Assembly (NCBI RefSeq): GCF_000241955.1
Contig: NC_016818.1
Coordinates: 868,001 to 932,000, forward strand
Length of the DNA stretch: 64,000 nucleotides
Direction: 5' to 3'
From: Rahnella aquatilis CIP 78.65 = ATCC 33071
Lineage (GTDB): Bacteria > Pseudomonadota > Gammaproteobacteria > Enterobacterales > Enterobacteriaceae
Position numbers and translations under genes: made by a program. Below are positions 8,449 to 19,538 of the stretch, piece by piece. Every line of letters begins with the position of its first letter. Position 1 is the stretch's first letter. The notes under the pieces were generated by a model, which was given only the letters and a program-made list of their open reading frames with translations, was not told the DNA's origin and did no database searches.

Positions 8449-8471
8449 TTCGATTCCCTTCACCCGCTCCA
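8449..8471 (+). other. Attachment site: 3' end of tRNA-Gly (CCC-type)
   Basis: The sequence TTCGATTCCCTTCACCCG continuing to CTCCA matches the T-loop, T-stem and acceptor 3' half of enterobacterial tRNA-Gly(CCC) (glyU) with about one change. The upstream part of a tRNA (D-arm, anticodon arm) is absent. This is what remains when an element integrates into a tRNA 3' end, and the intact tRNA is expected at the other end of the element, left of this window. The integrase gene begins 84 bases away. Confidence 0.75.
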
Positions 8472-8671
8472 AAAGCTTCTTCCCCAAATCTGTTCAATAT
8501 CCCAAAAAATTCACTGGTCAATCCCGCTTATTCGTATTTTCTGTACGACGTTTCTGCGCATCCAAATTTTTGAATCAAAAACTAAAAACGATGCAAAGCA
8601 GCTGCCTATACTGCGCAGGGAGAGAAGAAACATGAAGGCTTTCAAGCACGGTTGCTGAGTAAGAATTTGGC

Positions 8672-8712
8672 CAGCTCCCTCCCCTGCGAAGAGGAGGGTT
8701 GGGGTGGGGTAT
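8672..8712. repeat. REP-type repeat unit A
   Basis: The unit reads CTCCCTCCCCTGCGAAGAGG and on to GTTGGGGTGGGGTATT. The same unit occurs inverted at 38848-38889 and at 44696-44738. The inner palindrome CCCTGCGAAGGGG-type folds into a hairpin. It pairs with unit B at 8751-8790 to form one composite element. Confidence 0.75.
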
Positions 8713-8750
8713 TAAGGTCAGATCGCAATGCGGAAATATCGACTGTTTTA

Positions 8751-8790
8751 GGGTTTGCTAAACCCCCTCCCAGCCTCCCCCTTCGCAGGG
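8751..8790. repeat. REP-type repeat unit B, interrupted by a MITE
   Basis: The unit GTTTGCTAAACCCCCTCCCA...CCTCCCCCTTCGCAGGG is cut at 8790 and continues at 8948 (GGGGGAGGAGC). The intact counterpart lies inverted at 44638-44682. Joining the two halves restores the palindrome, so the intervening 157 bp are an insertion. Confidence 0.8.
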
Positions 8791-8947
8791 CTGTCTCTTA
8801 TACACATCTCAAATTACGGGGAAATGGCCGTAATTTGAGAAATATAGCTTACTGATTTTAAAAGAAATATTTTCGAGTTACTCAAGCGCGAGCTTAAAAT
8901 AATTCTCTTATAAAACAACAGTATAGAGACTTGTGTATAAGAGACAG
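8791..8947. mobile_element. 157-bp Tn5/IS50-like MITE
   Basis: The left end is CTGTCTCTTATACACATCT and the right end, read inward, is CTGTCTCTTATACACAAGT. These are 19-bp ends of the Tn5/IS50 type that share their first 16 bases. The 8-bp direct repeat TCGCAGGG flanks the element at 8783-8790 and 8948-8955. The interior has no transposase frame. It includes a perfect 13-bp-stem hairpin (8807-8819 with 8828-8840). It is therefore a nonautonomous element that would be moved by an IS50-related transposase. Tn5 itself gives 9-bp duplications, so the 8-bp repeat is slightly unusual. Confidence 0.85.
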
Positions 8948-9176
8948 TCGCAGGGGGAGGAGCACACTTGCAATCCCTGCAACTCCTTGCAAACCATTAA
9001 ATTTATCTGGAATCATCACCTCAGTTTCGTTCTTTGCCACTGGGTTTAGCTACGCGCTTTACGCTATAGTCGCGTCGCTGCGGTAAAATCTGCAGCCGGG
9101 CGTGAGAACTCGAAATCTACTGGAAAACGGCACAGTTTCTGTTGTGCATAAACATCAGCTTAGAATGGAGTTCTCA

Positions 9177-9260
9177 ATGAAAATACTTCAGTTTCCCACC
9201 TTTCTCCCTTTCCCACATTCCCCTGTGATCCTGACCTCAGGAGCACAACATCATGAATAA
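9177..9260 (+). CDS. Possible 27-residue leader peptide before the sfsB-like gene
   Basis: An ATG at 9177 is preceded by TGGAGTTCTCA (GGAG seven bases upstream) and opens 27 codons rich in Phe and Pro. The stop TAA overlaps the first codons of the sfsB-like gene. Size, Shine-Dalgarno and overlap would suit a translationally coupled leader. Nothing proves that it is translated. Confidence 0.25.
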   Translation: MKILQFPTFLPFPHSPVILTSGAQHHE

Positions 9261-9534
9261 TCACGACTGGCATCAGGCAGATATTATTGCGGCGCTGCGT
9301 AAAAAGGGTACGACATTGGCGGCGGTATCACGGGCTGCGGGGTTAAGTTCTTCGACGTTATCGAACGCGCTTTCGCGGCCGTGGCCGAAAGGGGAAATAC
9401 TGATTGGTCAGGCGATTGGCGTTCATCCTGCGGTGATCTGGCCAAGCCGTTATTACGACCCGAAAACACATCAGTTAATTGAACGCCGTACACGAAATCA
9501 TTTGGTGCAAATTATTGAGCGGGCAGGGCATTAG
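9253..9534 (+). CDS. sfsB: Ner/Nlp family DNA-binding regulator (SfsB-like)
   Basis: This 93-residue protein has the Ner-like lambda-repressor-type helix-turn-helix of phage Mu Ner and E. coli SfsB (Nlp). The domain (WHQADIIAALRKKGTTLAAVSRAAGLSSSTLSNALSRPWPKGE) fills residues 6-48 and is followed by IGVHPAVIWPSRYYD. SfsB is linked to sugar-fermentation gene control in E. coli. The start has CAGGAG ten bases upstream. It converges on argG, with a hairpin between them. A truncated second copy of the same family lies at 26602-26847. Confidence 0.85.
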   Translation: MNNHDWHQADIIAALRKKGTTLAAVSRAAGLSSSTLSNALSRPWPKGEILIGQAIGVHPAVIWPSRYYDPKTHQLIERRTRNHLVQIIERAGH

Positions 9535-9558
9535 TAATGATGATCATCCTGCCCGCTC
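9517..9558. terminator. Hairpin between convergent sfsB and argG
   Basis: The perfect 11-bp inverted repeat GAGCGGGCAGG / CCTGCCCGCTC (9517-9527 and 9548-9558) spans the end of sfsB and the gap before the argG stop. It is followed by GTTTA on the plus strand. It probably serves as a shared, weakly U-tailed terminator. Confidence 0.5.
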
Positions 9559-9575
9559 GTTTACGCTAACAGCAA

Positions 9576-10940
<1,365 letters not shown>

Positions 10941-11025
10941 TTAAATCCTGTATGAATGGGGTCTGTCTGCTTAAGGTTTCAATGCCTATATTGATATCGC
11001 AAAACCGGCGTCGGGTAAAAGGGAT

Positions 11026-11043
11026 TTTGCATATTTATGTAAA
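11026..11043. promoter_or_regulatory. Candidate ArgR box upstream of argG
   Basis: TTTGCATATTTATGTAAA resembles the 18-bp ArgR half-operator consensus (WNTGAATWWWWATTCANW), with the T/A-rich centre kept and about three mismatches. It is 89-106 bases before the argG start. A weaker second candidate with ATTCA lies near 11090-11108. Arginine-dependent repression through paired boxes is known for argG in E. coli. Confidence 0.5.
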
Positions 11044-11102
11044 TTTTATCGCATAACTATCTAGTTGTCATGCCCTCAAAGCGGCATTTGATTCAAAATT
11101 AT

Positions 11103-11444
11103 TCACTGTACGCGCAAGCCCTCGACACTCTGCAGGGGCAAAATCAGTACCGTTTTCAGGCTGTTTTCAATGCAACCGATAATCTCTTCACGCGGGCCGA
11201 GGCGCCAGTCATCGCCTGCATAAAACTCTTCCAGGATCTTATCCATACTTTCGATACTCTCAAATGCACGGATCAGGTAATAGCAGTCCGGAGTATGCAA
11301 TGAATTCCCAAATGACACGACATCGATTGCGCAGCGTCGATGTAAGGGAACGCTGATTTCCCTCATGATGCGATGAAACGCGGCTCCCATACCCGGTTGT
11401 AAGGTGTATTGCAGAATCTCTACGGTTCTTGTATCAGCACTCAT
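11103..11444 (-). CDS. NIPSNAP-domain protein
   Basis: This 113-residue protein has the ferredoxin-like alpha/beta NIPSNAP pattern: VEILQYTLQPGMGAAFHRIM at the start, then CYYLIRAFESIESMDKILEEFYAGDDW. Small NIPSNAP proteins are dimeric and of mostly unknown function, and some act as monooxygenase-like or stress-related proteins. The ATG at 11444 is supported by AGGGATGA. The open frame continues upstream without a start signal. It is transcribed in the same direction as argG. Confidence 0.75.
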   Translation of the reverse strand: MSADTRTVEILQYTLQPGMGAAFHRIMREISVPLHRRCAIDVVSFGNSLHTPDCYYLIRAFESIESMDKILEEFYAGDDWRLGPREEIIGCIENSLKTVLILPLQSVEGLRVQ

Positions 11445-11597
11445 TATCTCATCCCTGTTAAAAACCTGAGGTTTCAGCATACGCGAAAATGAGGGGTTTT
11501 TTGTCGCATCGTCCTTAAATTCCCTCCAGCGGCAGCACATCCAGCGGTTTCATGCGCCGCCAGCAGGGTGGTGCCGTTTCCGGCATTTGCCCGTACT

Positions 11598-11732
11598 ATG
11601 CATCAGTTCGACCAGTACGAAACCGCTTTTCCGCTGCGGAATTTATACGATGAGGTGATCGACGGTGTCGGGCTGGTGGGGCCGGAAAAGTGGATTAAAT
11701 CGCTGACCGGTAATCTGAAGTTATTGCGCTAA
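11598..11732 (+). pseudogene. C-terminal remnant of an unidentified gene
   Basis: A 44-codon plus-strand frame (MHQFDQYETAFPLRNLYDEV and on to SLTGNLKLLR, then TAA) has good coding character, and the frame stays open upstream to about 11520 without a start signal. It looks like the tail of a longer protein whose 5' part has been lost. The parent family was not recognised. A short genuine gene is the alternative. Confidence 0.35.
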
Positions 11733-11756
11733 CGTGTTGATGCTACGGGTATAAAA

Positions 11757-11787
11757 AAGACCGGATACAGGGGTCGTATTCGGTCTT
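11757..11787 (-). terminator. Terminator of sotB
   Basis: The stem AAGACCGGATAC / GTATTCGGTCTT (one G-U pair) with a seven-base loop is followed on the minus strand by TTTTAT. It is placed 20 bases after the sotB stop. Confidence 0.75.
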
Positions 11788-11807
11788 AGTTTTGTGCTAA
11801 TCCGTAT

Positions 11808-12992
11808 TCAGCTCGTCGCTTTCAGCTGCGGATAGCGTTTGAAAATCGTCAGACACCAGACGAACGCGACACAGCCGATCAGGCCACCGGCGTAGCCGAT
11901 ATTGCTCATTTCCAGATGCAGACTCACCTGATTACCGATCAGCGCGCCGGCACCGATACCGATGTTATAAATACCGGAAAGCAGCGCCATCGACACGTCG
12001 GTGGCGTCGGTCGCCAGTGCCAGCACGCGCACCTGCATTGCCAGGCCGATAATCATCATCGCCAGTCCCCAGATAACACACAGCACTGAAATGGCGACCG
12101 GACTCATCGCCGCCACAAACAACAGGAGCATGCTCAGTGTGACCAGCAGGATCGGGCCGCTGAGCATGGCTGCCGGGAAACGGTTGCCGAGCAAACTGAA
12201 CGCAATGCTGCCGAGAATACCCGCGCCGCCGAAAATCAGCAGCAGGAAGGTGGTGAAGTTTTCACCCATGTTGGCCACGCTCTGGATAAACGGTTCGATA
12301 TAACTGTATGCCGTATAGTGAGCGGTCACTATCAGTGCGGTCAGAAGATACATACCGACCAGCGCCGGACGGCGGAACAACATCGGCACGCTTTTCAGTG
12401 AACCGGTATGTTCACTTGGCAACGGCGGCAGCAGTTTAATCAGACAAATCAGCGTCAGCAGCGCAACGATGCCGATGCTCATAAAGGTGGTTCGCCAGCC
12501 AAGATACTGACCAATAAGCCGGCCCAGCGGTAAGCCGAGCACCATCGCCAGTGCGGTGCCGGTGGCTAACATACTGAGCGCCTGCGTTTTTTTACCGGCC
12601 GGTGCCACACGGATCGCCAGCGAGGCAGTGATCGACCAGAAAATGGCGTGGGCGAGGGCGATGCCGACGCGCGAGGCCACCAGACTCCAGAAATCCCAGG
12701 CGACGACAGATAACGCATGGCTGACGATAAACAAACTGAAGATGATGATCAGCAGGCGCTTTCGCTCAACATTGCGGGTCAGCAGCATCAGCGGCAGCGA
12801 CATCAGCGCGACGACCCACGCATAAATGGTCAGCATCAGGCCGACCTGCGCGGTCTGCATATTGAAACTGGTGGCGATGTCGGAAAGTAATCCGACGGGC
12901 ACAAATTCAGTGGTATTGAAGATGAATGCGGCAATAGCCATCATCACAACGCGAAGCCATGCTGTCCTGCGCGAAACGGTATCTGATTGCAT
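11808..12992 (-). CDS. sotB: Sugar efflux MFS transporter SotB
   Basis: This inner-membrane proton-driven exporter of arabinose/IPTG-type sugars is collinear with E. coli SotB (YdeA), with the same 394-396-residue length. Diagnostic segments are [60 protein letters not shown] and [16 protein letters not shown]. Twelve hydrophobic segments are visible. It stands alone with its own terminator, and no adjacent regulator is seen. Confidence 0.92.
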   Translation of the reverse strand: MQSDTVSRRTAWLRVVMMAIAAFIFNTTEFVPVGLLSDIATSFNMQTAQVGLMLTIYAWVVALMSLPLMLLTRNVERKRLLIIIFSLFIVSHALSVVAWDFWSLVASRVGIALAHAIFWSITASLAIRVAPAGKKTQALSMLATGTALAMVLGLPLGRLIGQYLGWRTTFMSIGIVALLTLICLIKLLPPLPSEHTGSLKSVPMLFRRPALVGMYLLTALIVTAHYTAYSYIEPFIQSVANMGENFTTFLLLIFGGAGILGSIAFSLLGNRFPAAMLSGPILLVTLSMLLLFVAAMSPVAISVLCVIWGLAMMIIGLAMQVRVLALATDATDVSMALLSGIYNIGIGAGALIGNQVSLHLEMSNIGYAGGLIGCVAFVWCLTIFKRYPQLKATS

Positions 12993-13164
12993 TGAAATTT
13001 ATGACTTATAAGAAGATGTTGAAGTCAGACATCTGTCTGGCAGATGCCTGTTGAGCGCATAGTGTGTTTTATTTGTTCGAAAAATGAAACAGAAAATTGG
13101 CCTATCAGATAAATCTTCAGGCGACAATTTTAGTGACGGAAACTGAGACGCAGGTCACTGTGTT

Positions 13165-13707
13165 TTATTGCGGATGCCAGCACCAGTGCCACGGCTCATA
13201 AATAAATCCCCAGGGATTATTCAGCGGAAATGACATCACAAAACCGAATCCGGCGGCGTGGGTTTGCAGCCACTGAAAAGCTTCTGTTTCACCAAAAACG
13301 CCGGTCACTTCGTCGCAGCCGGGGGTATTAATATCCACCGCGCAGCCGGTGTGATGTTCGCTGCATCCGGGCGGCGCCAGCGAGGTAAAGAAATCTTCCG
13401 GGGCGATGCCTGCCTGTTGTTTAGTGCGGATTAACTCAGCCTGATAGTTCAGGCTGCGCCAGGCGGAAACCAGATAAATCGCCACGCCGTCAGCGGCAGC
13501 CTGCTGTTTCATGGTGTGCCAGGCGGCAGCGGCGGGTACGGTCAGACGGTATATTTTACCGCTGTCGGCATCGGTTTCCGCCTCCACCAGTAAGTGCTCA
13601 CTTACTTCTTCAAAATACGGCAGTGTGCGGTGGGCGATAACCGCCGGATCGATATGCAGCTCCCGCAGTATCTGCTGCGTTTGCGCTTTGAGTTCCGCCT
13701 GGTTCAT
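13165..13707 (-). CDS. VanY-like D-alanyl-D-alanine carboxypeptidase
   Basis: This 180-residue protein has a peptidase M15B/VanY domain that removes terminal D-Ala from peptidoglycan precursors or their fragments. The zinc-binding motif SEHHTGCAVDI (His and Asp) and the second motif GFIYEPWHW (catalytic Glu, third zinc His) are both intact. SAWRSLNYQAELI is the typical substrate-binding segment. No signal peptide is visible, so it probably acts in the cytoplasm on recycled peptides. Its ATG overlaps the stop of the upstream hydrolase (ATGA), so the two are co-translated. Confidence 0.85.
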   Translation of the reverse strand: MNQAELKAQTQQILRELHIDPAVIAHRTLPYFEEVSEHLLVEAETDADSGKIYRLTVPAAAAWHTMKQQAAADGVAIYLVSAWRSLNYQAELIRTKQQAGIAPEDFFTSLAPPGCSEHHTGCAVDINTPGCDEVTGVFGETEAFQWLQTHAAGFGFVMSFPLNNPWGFIYEPWHWCWHPQ

Positions 13708-14534
13708 GCCGGTCCGTCCCCCGAACGGCCAATCACATCGTTCATGGCTTCCGTCATCGCTTTACCCGCTGAGCGCATCGACTGCTGATAGCGCGAAGCG
13801 GCAACAACAAATGCAGTAAGAAGCTGGGTATCCTGTGCATGTTGCTGATATTCAGGGTGCCATTGCACGCCAAGACAGAAATCATAGCCTTCGCATTCAA
13901 TGCCTTCGATCACGCCGTCGGGGGCATACGCGTTGATGATGCAGCCGGGTCCAACGGATTTCACGGCCTGATGGTGCGAGCTGTTCACCACGTAATTGTC
14001 ACGATCCACGCAGCGGCTGAGCAGTGAGCCTTCTACAATTTCTATCGGATGGCGTGCGCGTTTTTTACCGCCAGCGTTTTCGGTATCGACAGTGGTGCTG
14101 TGCTCAAGGGCATCGGGCAATGCATCGGGAATATGCTGATACAGCGTGCCGCCGGTTAATACGGCAAGTAACTGCTGGCCGCCGCAAATCCCGAGCAACG
14201 GCATATTGCGCTGCATGGCACCTTTGACGATGGCTTTTTCAAATTCGGTACGGGCGGGTTTCAGGCGAACCTGATCACTGGTTTGTTGTTCATTAAACAG
14301 TTCAGGCGGCACATCAAACGCCCCGCCGGTCACGACAATGGCGTCGCACAGCGCCAGATATTCATCGGCCAGCGCCGCGTGATGCGGCAAGGCCAGCGGC
14401 ACCGCGCCCAGTTCCGCCAGACTGTCCATATAATTCTGACGCAAGGCATACCACGGATAATCGGCATAGCCACCGGCTTCCTCGCTGTCGAGCGTTACCC
14501 CAATAACCGGTCTGGATTGAAATTTTGTCTGCAT
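13704..14534 (-). CDS. Class I glutamine-amidotransferase-like hydrolase (peptidase C26 / PuuD-like)
   Basis: This protein of about 276 residues belongs to the gamma-glutamyl hydrolase group (PuuD, folate hydrolase). The nucleophile Cys lies in LLGICGGQQLL and the His-Glu pair in VQWHPEYQ. The N-terminal RPVIGVTLDSEE strand and the IVVTGGAFDVPPELF segment are typical. The start at 14534 is preferred because AGGGA lies upstream, whereas the ATG at 14552 has no Shine-Dalgarno. Coupling to the VanY peptidase suggests a role in peptide or cell-wall-fragment breakdown rather than polyamine use, which is an inference from context. Confidence 0.8.
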   Translation of the reverse strand: MQTKFQSRPVIGVTLDSEEAGGYADYPWYALRQNYMDSLAELGAVPLALPHHAALADEYLALCDAIVVTGGAFDVPPELFNEQQTSDQVRLKPARTEFEKAIVKGAMQRNMPLLGICGGQQLLAVLTGGTLYQHIPDALPDALEHSTTVDTENAGGKKRARHPIEIVEGSLLSRCVDRDNYVVNSSHHQAVKSVGPGCIINAYAPDGVIEGIECEGYDFCLGVQWHPEYQQHAQDTQLLTAFVVAASRYQQSMRSAGKAMTEAMNDVIGRSGDGPA

Positions 14535-15003
14535 TCGCCTGAGTCCCTGCATTAAGATGAAAAACAGTCAGAAATTCACCATATCAAGTCGTGGTCGGCG
14601 CAAACAATATAAATTATCAATAGGTCATATTTTCAGGATTTAGCTCTGGTTTTCTCATCCGTTCAGGGGAGATGTCAGTGCATTTTCCGCGCTAACCCTG
14701 CGTTTTCCTGACAAAATTCCGGTCTTCGCTGACACTTCCTGATGCTTTTTTATCGCTGTCTTCAATATTGATTCTCATTGTGTTCTTAATATTACCTGCC
14801 GCCAAAGGATAAATTAGCGGGTATAATTCATCCTGCTGATAGAAATAGAAATTCTTAATTGCTAACGAAATCTTTACGTTGTCCTAAAAACAGCCAACCG
14901 TGGTTTTCAGGGATAATGTTTTTTGACTGATATTGAAAATCTCTGGTTGAAGGTCATTTTTCAGCTGTTTTCTCCTCATTAATACTGCGAAACCAAGAAA
15001 TTT
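14535..15003. other. Intergenic region between divergent operons
   Basis: About 470 bases separate the minus-strand hydrolase operon from mdtA. No CDS or strong terminator is seen. The A/T-rich parts at 14570-14620 and 14800-14880 probably hold the two promoters. TTTTCTCCTCATTAATAC near 14971 is only loosely similar to the E. coli BaeR box and was not scored as one. Confidence 0.4.
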
Positions 15004-16347
15004 ATGCTGCCGACTGCCTCGTCTCGTTCCAAAAAACGCACATTCCTGTGGGTTACTGTCGCCATTATCGTTGCTGCGATCCTGGTCTGGTTCTTTGCTT
15101 TCCACCAAAGTGCGTCTGATCCTTCTGCCCAGAAAAAGCCTGGCCGTAGCGGCATGCGCGCGATGCGTGGCCAGATGATGGCGGGAATGGCAACGCCGGT
15201 GCAGGCCGGAAAGGCCACCCAGGCTGACGTACCGGTGTATCTGCGCGCACTGGGCACGGTCGTGGCGAATGCCACGGTGACGGTGACCAGCCGGGTGGAT
15301 GGCCAGCTGATGAAGGTGTATTTCACCGAAGGTCAGAAAGTGGAGCAGGGGCAGTTGCTGGCGCAGATTGACCCGCGCAGCTATCAGGCGACCCTGGAGC
15401 AATATCAGGGCTCACTGGCACAGAATCAGGCGCTGTCGAAAAGTGCCGAACTGACGCTGGCGCGTTACCGCAAACTGTATGCTCAGGATTCCCTGGCGCG
15501 TCAGGATCTGGAAAGCCAGATTGCGACAGCCGGTCAGTACGCGGGTGCCGTCAAAGCCGATCAGGCACAAATCGCTGCGGCCAAACTGAATATTGAGTTT
15601 GCGAAAATTACCGCACCGGTCAGCGGGCATGTCGGTTTACGACTGGTCGATCCGGGCAACATGGTCACCAGCGGTTCCACCACCGGCATTGTCACCATTA
15701 CCCAGACTCAGCCGATTGCCGTGACCTTCAGTGTGCCGCAAAGCAATCTGCAAACCCTGCTCAAAGCGTTGCGGGGCGGCAATCAGTTGCCGACCACGGC
15801 TTTTGACCAGAGTGGCAGCGAAGTGCTCGGACAGGGCAAACTGCAATTTATCAGTAACGAAATTGACACCAGTACCGGCAGCATCAAGCTGAAGGCATTA
15901 TTCGATAATGCCGATGAAAAACTCTATCCGAATCAGTTTGTGAATGCCCGCTTACAGGTGGCGACGCTGAAAGACGCCACGGTGATCCCGGCGGCAGCCT
16001 TGCAACTGAGCAGCGACGGCGACTTTGTTTATGTCGTGAAAGCGGATAACACCATTGAACGGCGCAGCGTGAAATCCGGCCCGGATTTTGGTGATGACCA
16101 GGTGGCGATTTTGTCCGGCGTGAAGCCGGGCGAGCAGGTGGTGACCACCGGTATTGACCGTCTGAACAACGGCACTAAAGTCGACATTGTGACACCAGTC
16201 TCAGGTAATTCTGCGACTGCTGACAGTTCGTCGAAACAACGTGAGCAAAGCGGTGGCGTGGATAAGGCCACGACAGGTGCGGATAAAACGACTGTTGCTC
16301 CGCAGGCAAACCAAAACACTGCCGGTAAAGACAGCGGGTCTAAATGA
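15004..16347 (+). CDS. mdtA: Multidrug RND efflux adaptor MdtA
   Basis: This periplasmic adaptor links the MdtBC pump to an outer-membrane channel. The 447-residue protein has an N-terminal membrane anchor ([18 protein letters not shown]) and a Gly/Met/Arg-rich linker. It then has the lipoyl/barrel domains seen in E. coli MdtA ([52 protein letters not shown]). The tail after residue 400 is Ser/Thr/Gln-rich. ATGA overlap couples it to mdtB. The ribosome-binding site (AAGAAA) is weak. Confidence 0.93.
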   Translation: MLPTASSRSKKRTFLWVTVAIIVAAILVWFFAFHQSASDPSAQKKPGRSGMRAMRGQMMAGMATPVQAGKATQADVPVYLRALGTVVANATVTVTSRVDGQLMKVYFTEGQKVEQGQLLAQIDPRSYQATLEQYQGSLAQNQALSKSAELTLARYRKLYAQDSLARQDLESQIATAGQYAGAVKADQAQIAAAKLNIEFAKITAPVSGHVGLRLVDPGNMVTSGSTTGIVTITQTQPIAVTFSVPQSNLQTLLKALRGGNQLPTTAFDQSGSEVLGQGKLQFISNEIDTSTGSIKLKALFDNADEKLYPNQFVNARLQVATLKDATVIPAAALQLSSDGDFVYVVKADNTIERRSVKSGPDFGDDQVAILSGVKPGEQVVTTGIDRLNNGTKVDIVTPVSGNSATADSSSKQREQSGGVDKATTGADKTTVAPQANQNTAGKDSGSK

Positions 16348-19300
16348 ATCCTTCACGCCTCTTTATACTCCGGCCGGTCGCGACCATTCTGCTGATGGTC
16401 GCCGTGCTGTTGTCGGGAATTTTTGCCTACAACATGCTCTCGACTTCGGCGCTGCCGCAGGTCGATTACCCGACCATTCAGGTGACCACGCTGTATCCGG
16501 GTGCCAGCCCGGATGTGATGGCATCCGGCATCACCGCGCCGCTTGAGCGTCAGCTCGGGCAGATGGCGGGGCTGAGCCAGATGTATTCCACCAGCGCCAG
16601 CGGTTCTTCCATTATCACGCTGAAATTCTCGCTGGATTTGTCCCTCGACGTCGCCGAGCAGGAAGTGCAGGCGGCGATCAATGCTGCTGACAGCCTGCTG
16701 CCGAGCGATTTACCGAATCCGCCGACCTACAAAAAGGTCAACCCGGCGGATGCGGCGGTGCTGACGCTGGCTGCAACCTCTGAATCATTGCCGCTGACTA
16801 AAGTGCAGGATCTGGTGAATACCCGCGTGGCGCTGAAACTGTCACAGATTTCCGGCGTCGGTATGGTCACCCTGGCGGGCGGGCATCAGCCGGCGATCCG
16901 TGTGCAGGTGGATCCGCGTAAGCTGGCGGCGCATAACCTCAGCATGGAAACCATCAACACGCTGATCGGCAACAGCAACGTCAACGGTTCCAAAGGGGGC
17001 TTTGACGGCCCGCATCATTCGATCACTATCGATGCCAACGACCAGCTGCGCACCGCCGCTGAATACGGCAACCTGATTGTTAACTATGAAAACGGGGCGG
17101 CGCTGCGTCTGCGCGATGTCGCGACGCTCTCCGAAGCGCCGGAAAATCAGTACCTTTCTGCCTGGGCGAACAAACAACCGGCGATCATTATCAGCGTTCA
17201 GCGTCAGCCGGGCGCCAACGTGATTCAGGTGGTGGATGCCATCAAAGCACAACTGCCGAAATTGCAGGAAGCGCTGCCGGAATCCGTCAAAATCAACGTG
17301 ATTTCTGACCGGACACAAACCATCCGTGCCTCGATCAGCGATGTTCAGTTCGAACTGCTGCTGTCGATTGCGCTGGTGGTGATGGTCACCTTCCTGTTCC
17401 TGCGCAATGTCGCGGCCACACTCATTCCGAGCGTCGCCGTGCCGCTGTCGCTGGTCGGTACTTTCGGCGTGATGTACCTGTGCGGTTTCAGCCTCAATAA
17501 CCTGTCGCTGATGGCGCTGACCATTGCCACCGGCTTTGTTATTGATGACGCTATTGTGGTGGTTGAGAATATTTCGCGACGGCTGGAAGAGGGCGAAACG
17601 CCGATGCAGGCGGCGCTGAAAGGCTCGCAGCAAATCGGTTTCACCATTATTTCCCTGACCTTCTCACTGATTGCCGTGCTGATCCCGCTGCTGTTTATGG
17701 GCGACGTGGTAGGGCGTCTGTTCCGTGAATTCGCCATTACGCTGGCGGTGTCGATTCTTGTGTCGATGGTGGTTTCGCTGACCCTGACACCGATGTTGTG
17801 TGCTTATTTGCTGCGTCATACGCCGGAAGAAAAACAGAGCAAGTTTTACCGTAAAGGCGGTGAGTTTTTCGACAAAATGATCGCCGGTTACGACCGTATG
17901 CTGATCGTGGTACTGAACCATCAGAAACTCACGCTGCTGGTGGCCGCCGCGACGTTAGTGTTCACCGCGTTGCTGTATGTGATTGTGCCAAAAGGGTTCT
18001 TCCCGTCGCAGGATACCGGGATGATCCAGGGGATCACTCAGGCGTCGCAGGATGTTTCGTTCAGCGAAATGGGGCGTCGTCAGCAATTACTGGCCGCCGC
18101 TATTCTCAACGATCCTGACGTGGAAAGCGTGTCTTCTACCATCGGTGTGGACGGCAATAACACCAGCCTGAACAGCGGGCGTTTGCAGATCAGCCTGAAA
18201 TCGTTTGATGAACGCAGCGAACGTGCACCGGCGATCATTGAACGCCTGAAACAGGAAACCGCCGGTGTACCGGGCATTGAGCTTTATATGCAGGCTTCGC
18301 AGGATCTGACCGTGGACGATCAGGTGACGCCTAGCCAGTACCAGTTCACGCTTGATGATGCCGACAGCGAAAATCTGGTGGAATGGACACCGAAGCTGAC
18401 TGAGAAACTCAGTGCATTGCCGGCGTTCAGCGACGTGGTGAGCAACCTGCAAAATCAGGGGCAGATTGCTTATGTGGAACTGGACCGGGATGCTGCGGCC
18501 CGCTACGGTATTACGGCGTCTGACGTCGATACCGCGCTGTACAACGCCTTCGGTCAGCGACTGGTTTCCACCATCTTTACCCAGGCGAACCAGTATCGCG
18601 TGGTGCTGGAAGTGGCGCCGCAGTTCCAGCAGTCACCGGCCTCTTTTGATGATGTCTATCTGGCGACCAACAACAGCACATCGACCAGCGGTACGGTAGC
18701 GACAACGACGACGACCACCACGTCAACGACGTCAGACAGCGGTAATCCGACCACTAATTCCGGTGCCACTAACGGCATGGTCAAACTGACGTCGATTGCC
18801 AAAATTCATATGCGCACCGGCGCACTGTTGCAGGCGCGGCTCAATCAGTTCCCGGCGGTCACCGTCTCCTTTAACCTCAAAGACGGTTATTCGCTGGAAC
18901 AGGCGCAGCAGGCGATCAAAACCACCGTAGCCGATATCGCCATGCCGGACAGCATCACTTTGCGTTATCAGGGGGCGGCGGCCTCTTTTGAAAGTGCCAC
19001 CGGCAACACGCTGTGGTTGATCCTTGCCGCGCTGCTGACCATGTATGTCGTGCTCGGTATTCTGTATGAAAGCTTTATTCATCCGGTGACCATTCTGTCC
19101 ACGCTGCCGTCGGCGGCGGTCGGTGCGTTACTGTCGCTGATCTTTACCGGTACGGAATTCAGCCTGATCGCACTGATCGGGGTGATCCTGTTGATCGGCA
19201 TCGTGAAAAAGAACGCCATTATGATGATCGACTTTGCGCTGGATGCGGAAAATAAACAGGGATTATCGCCGCGTGAGGCGATTCACCAGGCGTGTTTACT

Positions 19301-19538
19301 GCGTTTTCGTCCGATCATGATGACCACCATGGCCGCGCTGCTCGGTGCGCTGCCGCTGATGCTGGCGAGCGGATCCGGCGCGGAACTGCGTCAGCCGCTG
19401 GGGCTGGTGATCGTCGGCGGTCTGATCTTCAGCCAGATCCTGACCCTGTTCTCGACGCCGGTGATTTACCTGATGTTTGACCGGCTTTCCCACCGCCTCA
19501 ATCCACGTCACCGGCGTGCAGCGAAGCAGGCGGAATAA
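16344..19538 (+). CDS. mdtB: Multidrug RND efflux pump subunit MdtB
   Basis: This is one of two RND subunits that form the B2C pump trimer in the inner membrane, driven by protons. The signature segments match E. coli MdtB ([59 protein letters not shown]). The length is 1064 residues against about 1040 in E. coli. The extra residues come mainly from a Thr/Ser-rich insert at about residues 772-813 in the periplasmic part. The start overlaps the mdtA stop, and mdtC follows directly after the stop. Confidence 0.95.
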   Translation: MNPSRLFILRPVATILLMVAVLLSGIFAYNMLSTSALPQVDYPTIQVTTLYPGASPDVMASGITAPLERQLGQMAGLSQMYSTSASGSSIITLKFSLDLSLDVAEQEVQAAINAADSLLPSDLPNPPTYKKVNPADAAVLTLAATSESLPLTKVQDLVNTRVALKLSQISGVGMVTLAGGHQPAIRVQVDPRKLAAHNLSMETINTLIGNSNVNGSKGGFDGPHHSITIDANDQLRTAAEYGNLIVNYENGAALRLRDVATLSEAPENQYLSAWANKQPAIIISVQRQPGANVIQVVDAIKAQLPKLQEALPESVKINVISDRTQTIRASISDVQFELLLSIALVVMVTFLFLRNVAATLIPSVAVPLSLVGTFGVMYLCGFSLNNLSLMALTIATGFVIDDAIVVVENISRRLEEGETPMQAALKGSQQIGFTIISLTFSLIAVLIPLLFMGDVVGRLFREFAITLAVSILVSMVVSLTLTPMLCAYLLRHTPEEKQSKFYRKGGEFFDKMIAGYDRMLIVVLNHQKLTLLVAAATLVFTALLYVIVPKGFFPSQDTGMIQGITQASQDVSFSEMGRRQQLLAAAILNDPDVESVSSTIGVDGNNTSLNSGRLQISLKSFDERSERAPAIIERLKQETAGVPGIELYMQASQDLTVDDQVTPSQYQFTLDDADSENLVEWTPKLTEKLSALPAFSDVVSNLQNQGQIAYVELDRDAAARYGITASDVDTALYNAFGQRLVSTIFTQANQYRVVLEVAPQFQQSPASFDDVYLATNNSTSTSGTVATTTTTTTSTTSDSGNPTTNSGATNGMVKLTSIAKIHMRTGALLQARLNQFPAVTVSFNLKDGYSLEQAQQAIKTTVADIAMPDSITLRYQGAAASFESATGNTLWLILAALLTMYVVLGILYESFIHPVTILSTLPSAAVGALLSLIFTGTEFSLIALIGVILLIGIVKKNAIMMIDFALDAENKQGLSPREAIHQACLLRFRPIMMTTMAALLGALPLMLASGSGAELRQPLGLVIVGGLIFSQILTLFSTPVIYLMFDRLSHRLNPRHRRAAKQAE
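18672..18777 (+). repeat. Thr/Ser-rich low-complexity insert inside mdtB
   Basis: Runs of ACG/ACA/ACC/TCG codons encode a stretch such as [16 protein letters not shown] within MdtB. E. coli MdtB has no such stretch at this place. It lies in a periplasmic subdomain and keeps the frame, so the gene is probably functional. Simple-repeat expansion is a likely cause. Confidence 0.7.

Noticed and set aside
8791..8809. Nextera adaptor contamination
   Set aside because: The left end equals the Tn5 mosaic end, but the bases after it are not adaptor. The right end is a different natural-type variant, and an 8-bp target duplication flanks the insert.
14960..14995. BaeR box before mdtA
   Set aside because: TTTTCTCCTCATTAATAC matches the BaeR consensus only in its first half, and baeSR are not in the operon.
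16842..17633. 263-codon antisense frame in mdtB
   Set aside because: Shadow of a strongly conserved gene; no start signal and no recognisable protein features.
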